Source: Limnephilus marmoratus (taxonomy: Eukaryota > Arthropoda > Insecta > Trichoptera > Limnephilidae). From it: a DNA stretch of 64,000 nt. Below, piece by piece: positions 63,836 through 64,000 of this stretch (within the stretch, counting starts at the first letter, position 1; the number at the start of each line of letters is the position of its first letter). Under the pieces are notes generated by a model. That model did not search any database, was not told the origin of the DNA, and saw only the letters and a program-made list of their open reading frames with translations. The position numbers and the translations under genes are program-made. The stretch lies in assembly GCA_917880885.1 (NCBI GenBank), contig OU862928.1, forward strand, positions 41,962,962 through 42,026,961. The letters run 5' to 3'.

Positions 63836-64000
63836 TCTAAACCTAAATCGCCCCAACGTTAAAAAGTATAAGTCCTTTTAAACCGTTTTCCGGCATTTCC
63901 TGACAAAAAACCTACTAAATCCCTAATTGGAAAAATGTAGAATGTAGAATAAAAACGGGACATAAATCCAGCTATCTCACACCCGTCATTTTAACTGGCT

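Overview
The window is an AT-rich stretch of animal nuclear DNA, most probably from a moth or butterfly (Lepidoptera), made almost entirely of transposable elements at different stages of decay. I found no convincing host gene, no rRNA, no intact tRNA and no CRISPR array. The host call rests on the repeat mix: mori-type mariners, CR1/Jockey- and RTE-type LINEs, a tRNA-headed SINE, Helitrons ending in CTAG, Penelope-like (PLE) ends with hammerhead motifs, and a GACTTC...AGGAGG repeat that I know from lepidopteran genomes. The host call is recognition, not a database result.

Layout. 0.3-1.35 kb: 3' end of a LINE. 2.26-8.32 kb: a mariner split by a nearly complete LINE (2.6-7.5 kb: ORF1 with a baculovirus-FP-like C-terminal domain, ORF2 with endonuclease and reverse transcriptase, several frameshifts), with a MITE in the mariner right end. 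9-12.5 kb: LINE fragments and a SINE that received a palindromic MITE. 14-16 kb: a direct repeat and a seven-unit tandem array. 17.7-26.9 kb: LINE fragments, an internally deleted mariner (19.1-20.0 kb), Helitron-like sequence, an RTE fragment, a 155-bp-arm foldback and a PLE remnant with a recognisable hammerhead core. 28-31 kb: SINE and other repeat pieces. 31.84-34.67 kb: a 2.8 kb DNA transposon with ~570 bp inverted repeats around a decayed gene with XPG/FEN-like nuclease and Cys-rich parts (Academ-type candidate). 35.4 kb: the best SINE copy. 38.1-39.2 kb: a Helitron split by a LINE with a 10 bp target duplication. 39.2-40.8 kb: two more LINE 3' ends. 40.94-42.34 kb: a hAT element inserted in a PLE. 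43-50 kb: LINE, SINE and Helitron debris and a 28 bp AT-rich array. 50.15-55.49 kb: a young Ty3/gypsy LTR element inserted in a LINE, lacking gag, protease and RT. 56-64 kb: Helitrons, LINEs, a palindromic hammerhead pair, SINE pieces and a tRNA-like element.

How the parts relate. Most copies cannot move by themselves. The short forms (SINE, MITEs, Helitrons, the deleted gypsy, hAT and mariner) would need proteins from intact relatives elsewhere. The best reading frames are the gypsy RNase H-integrase frame (545 codons, all integrase catalytic residues present) and the RT part of the 2.6-7.5 kb LINE. The order of nested insertions can be read directly in several places.
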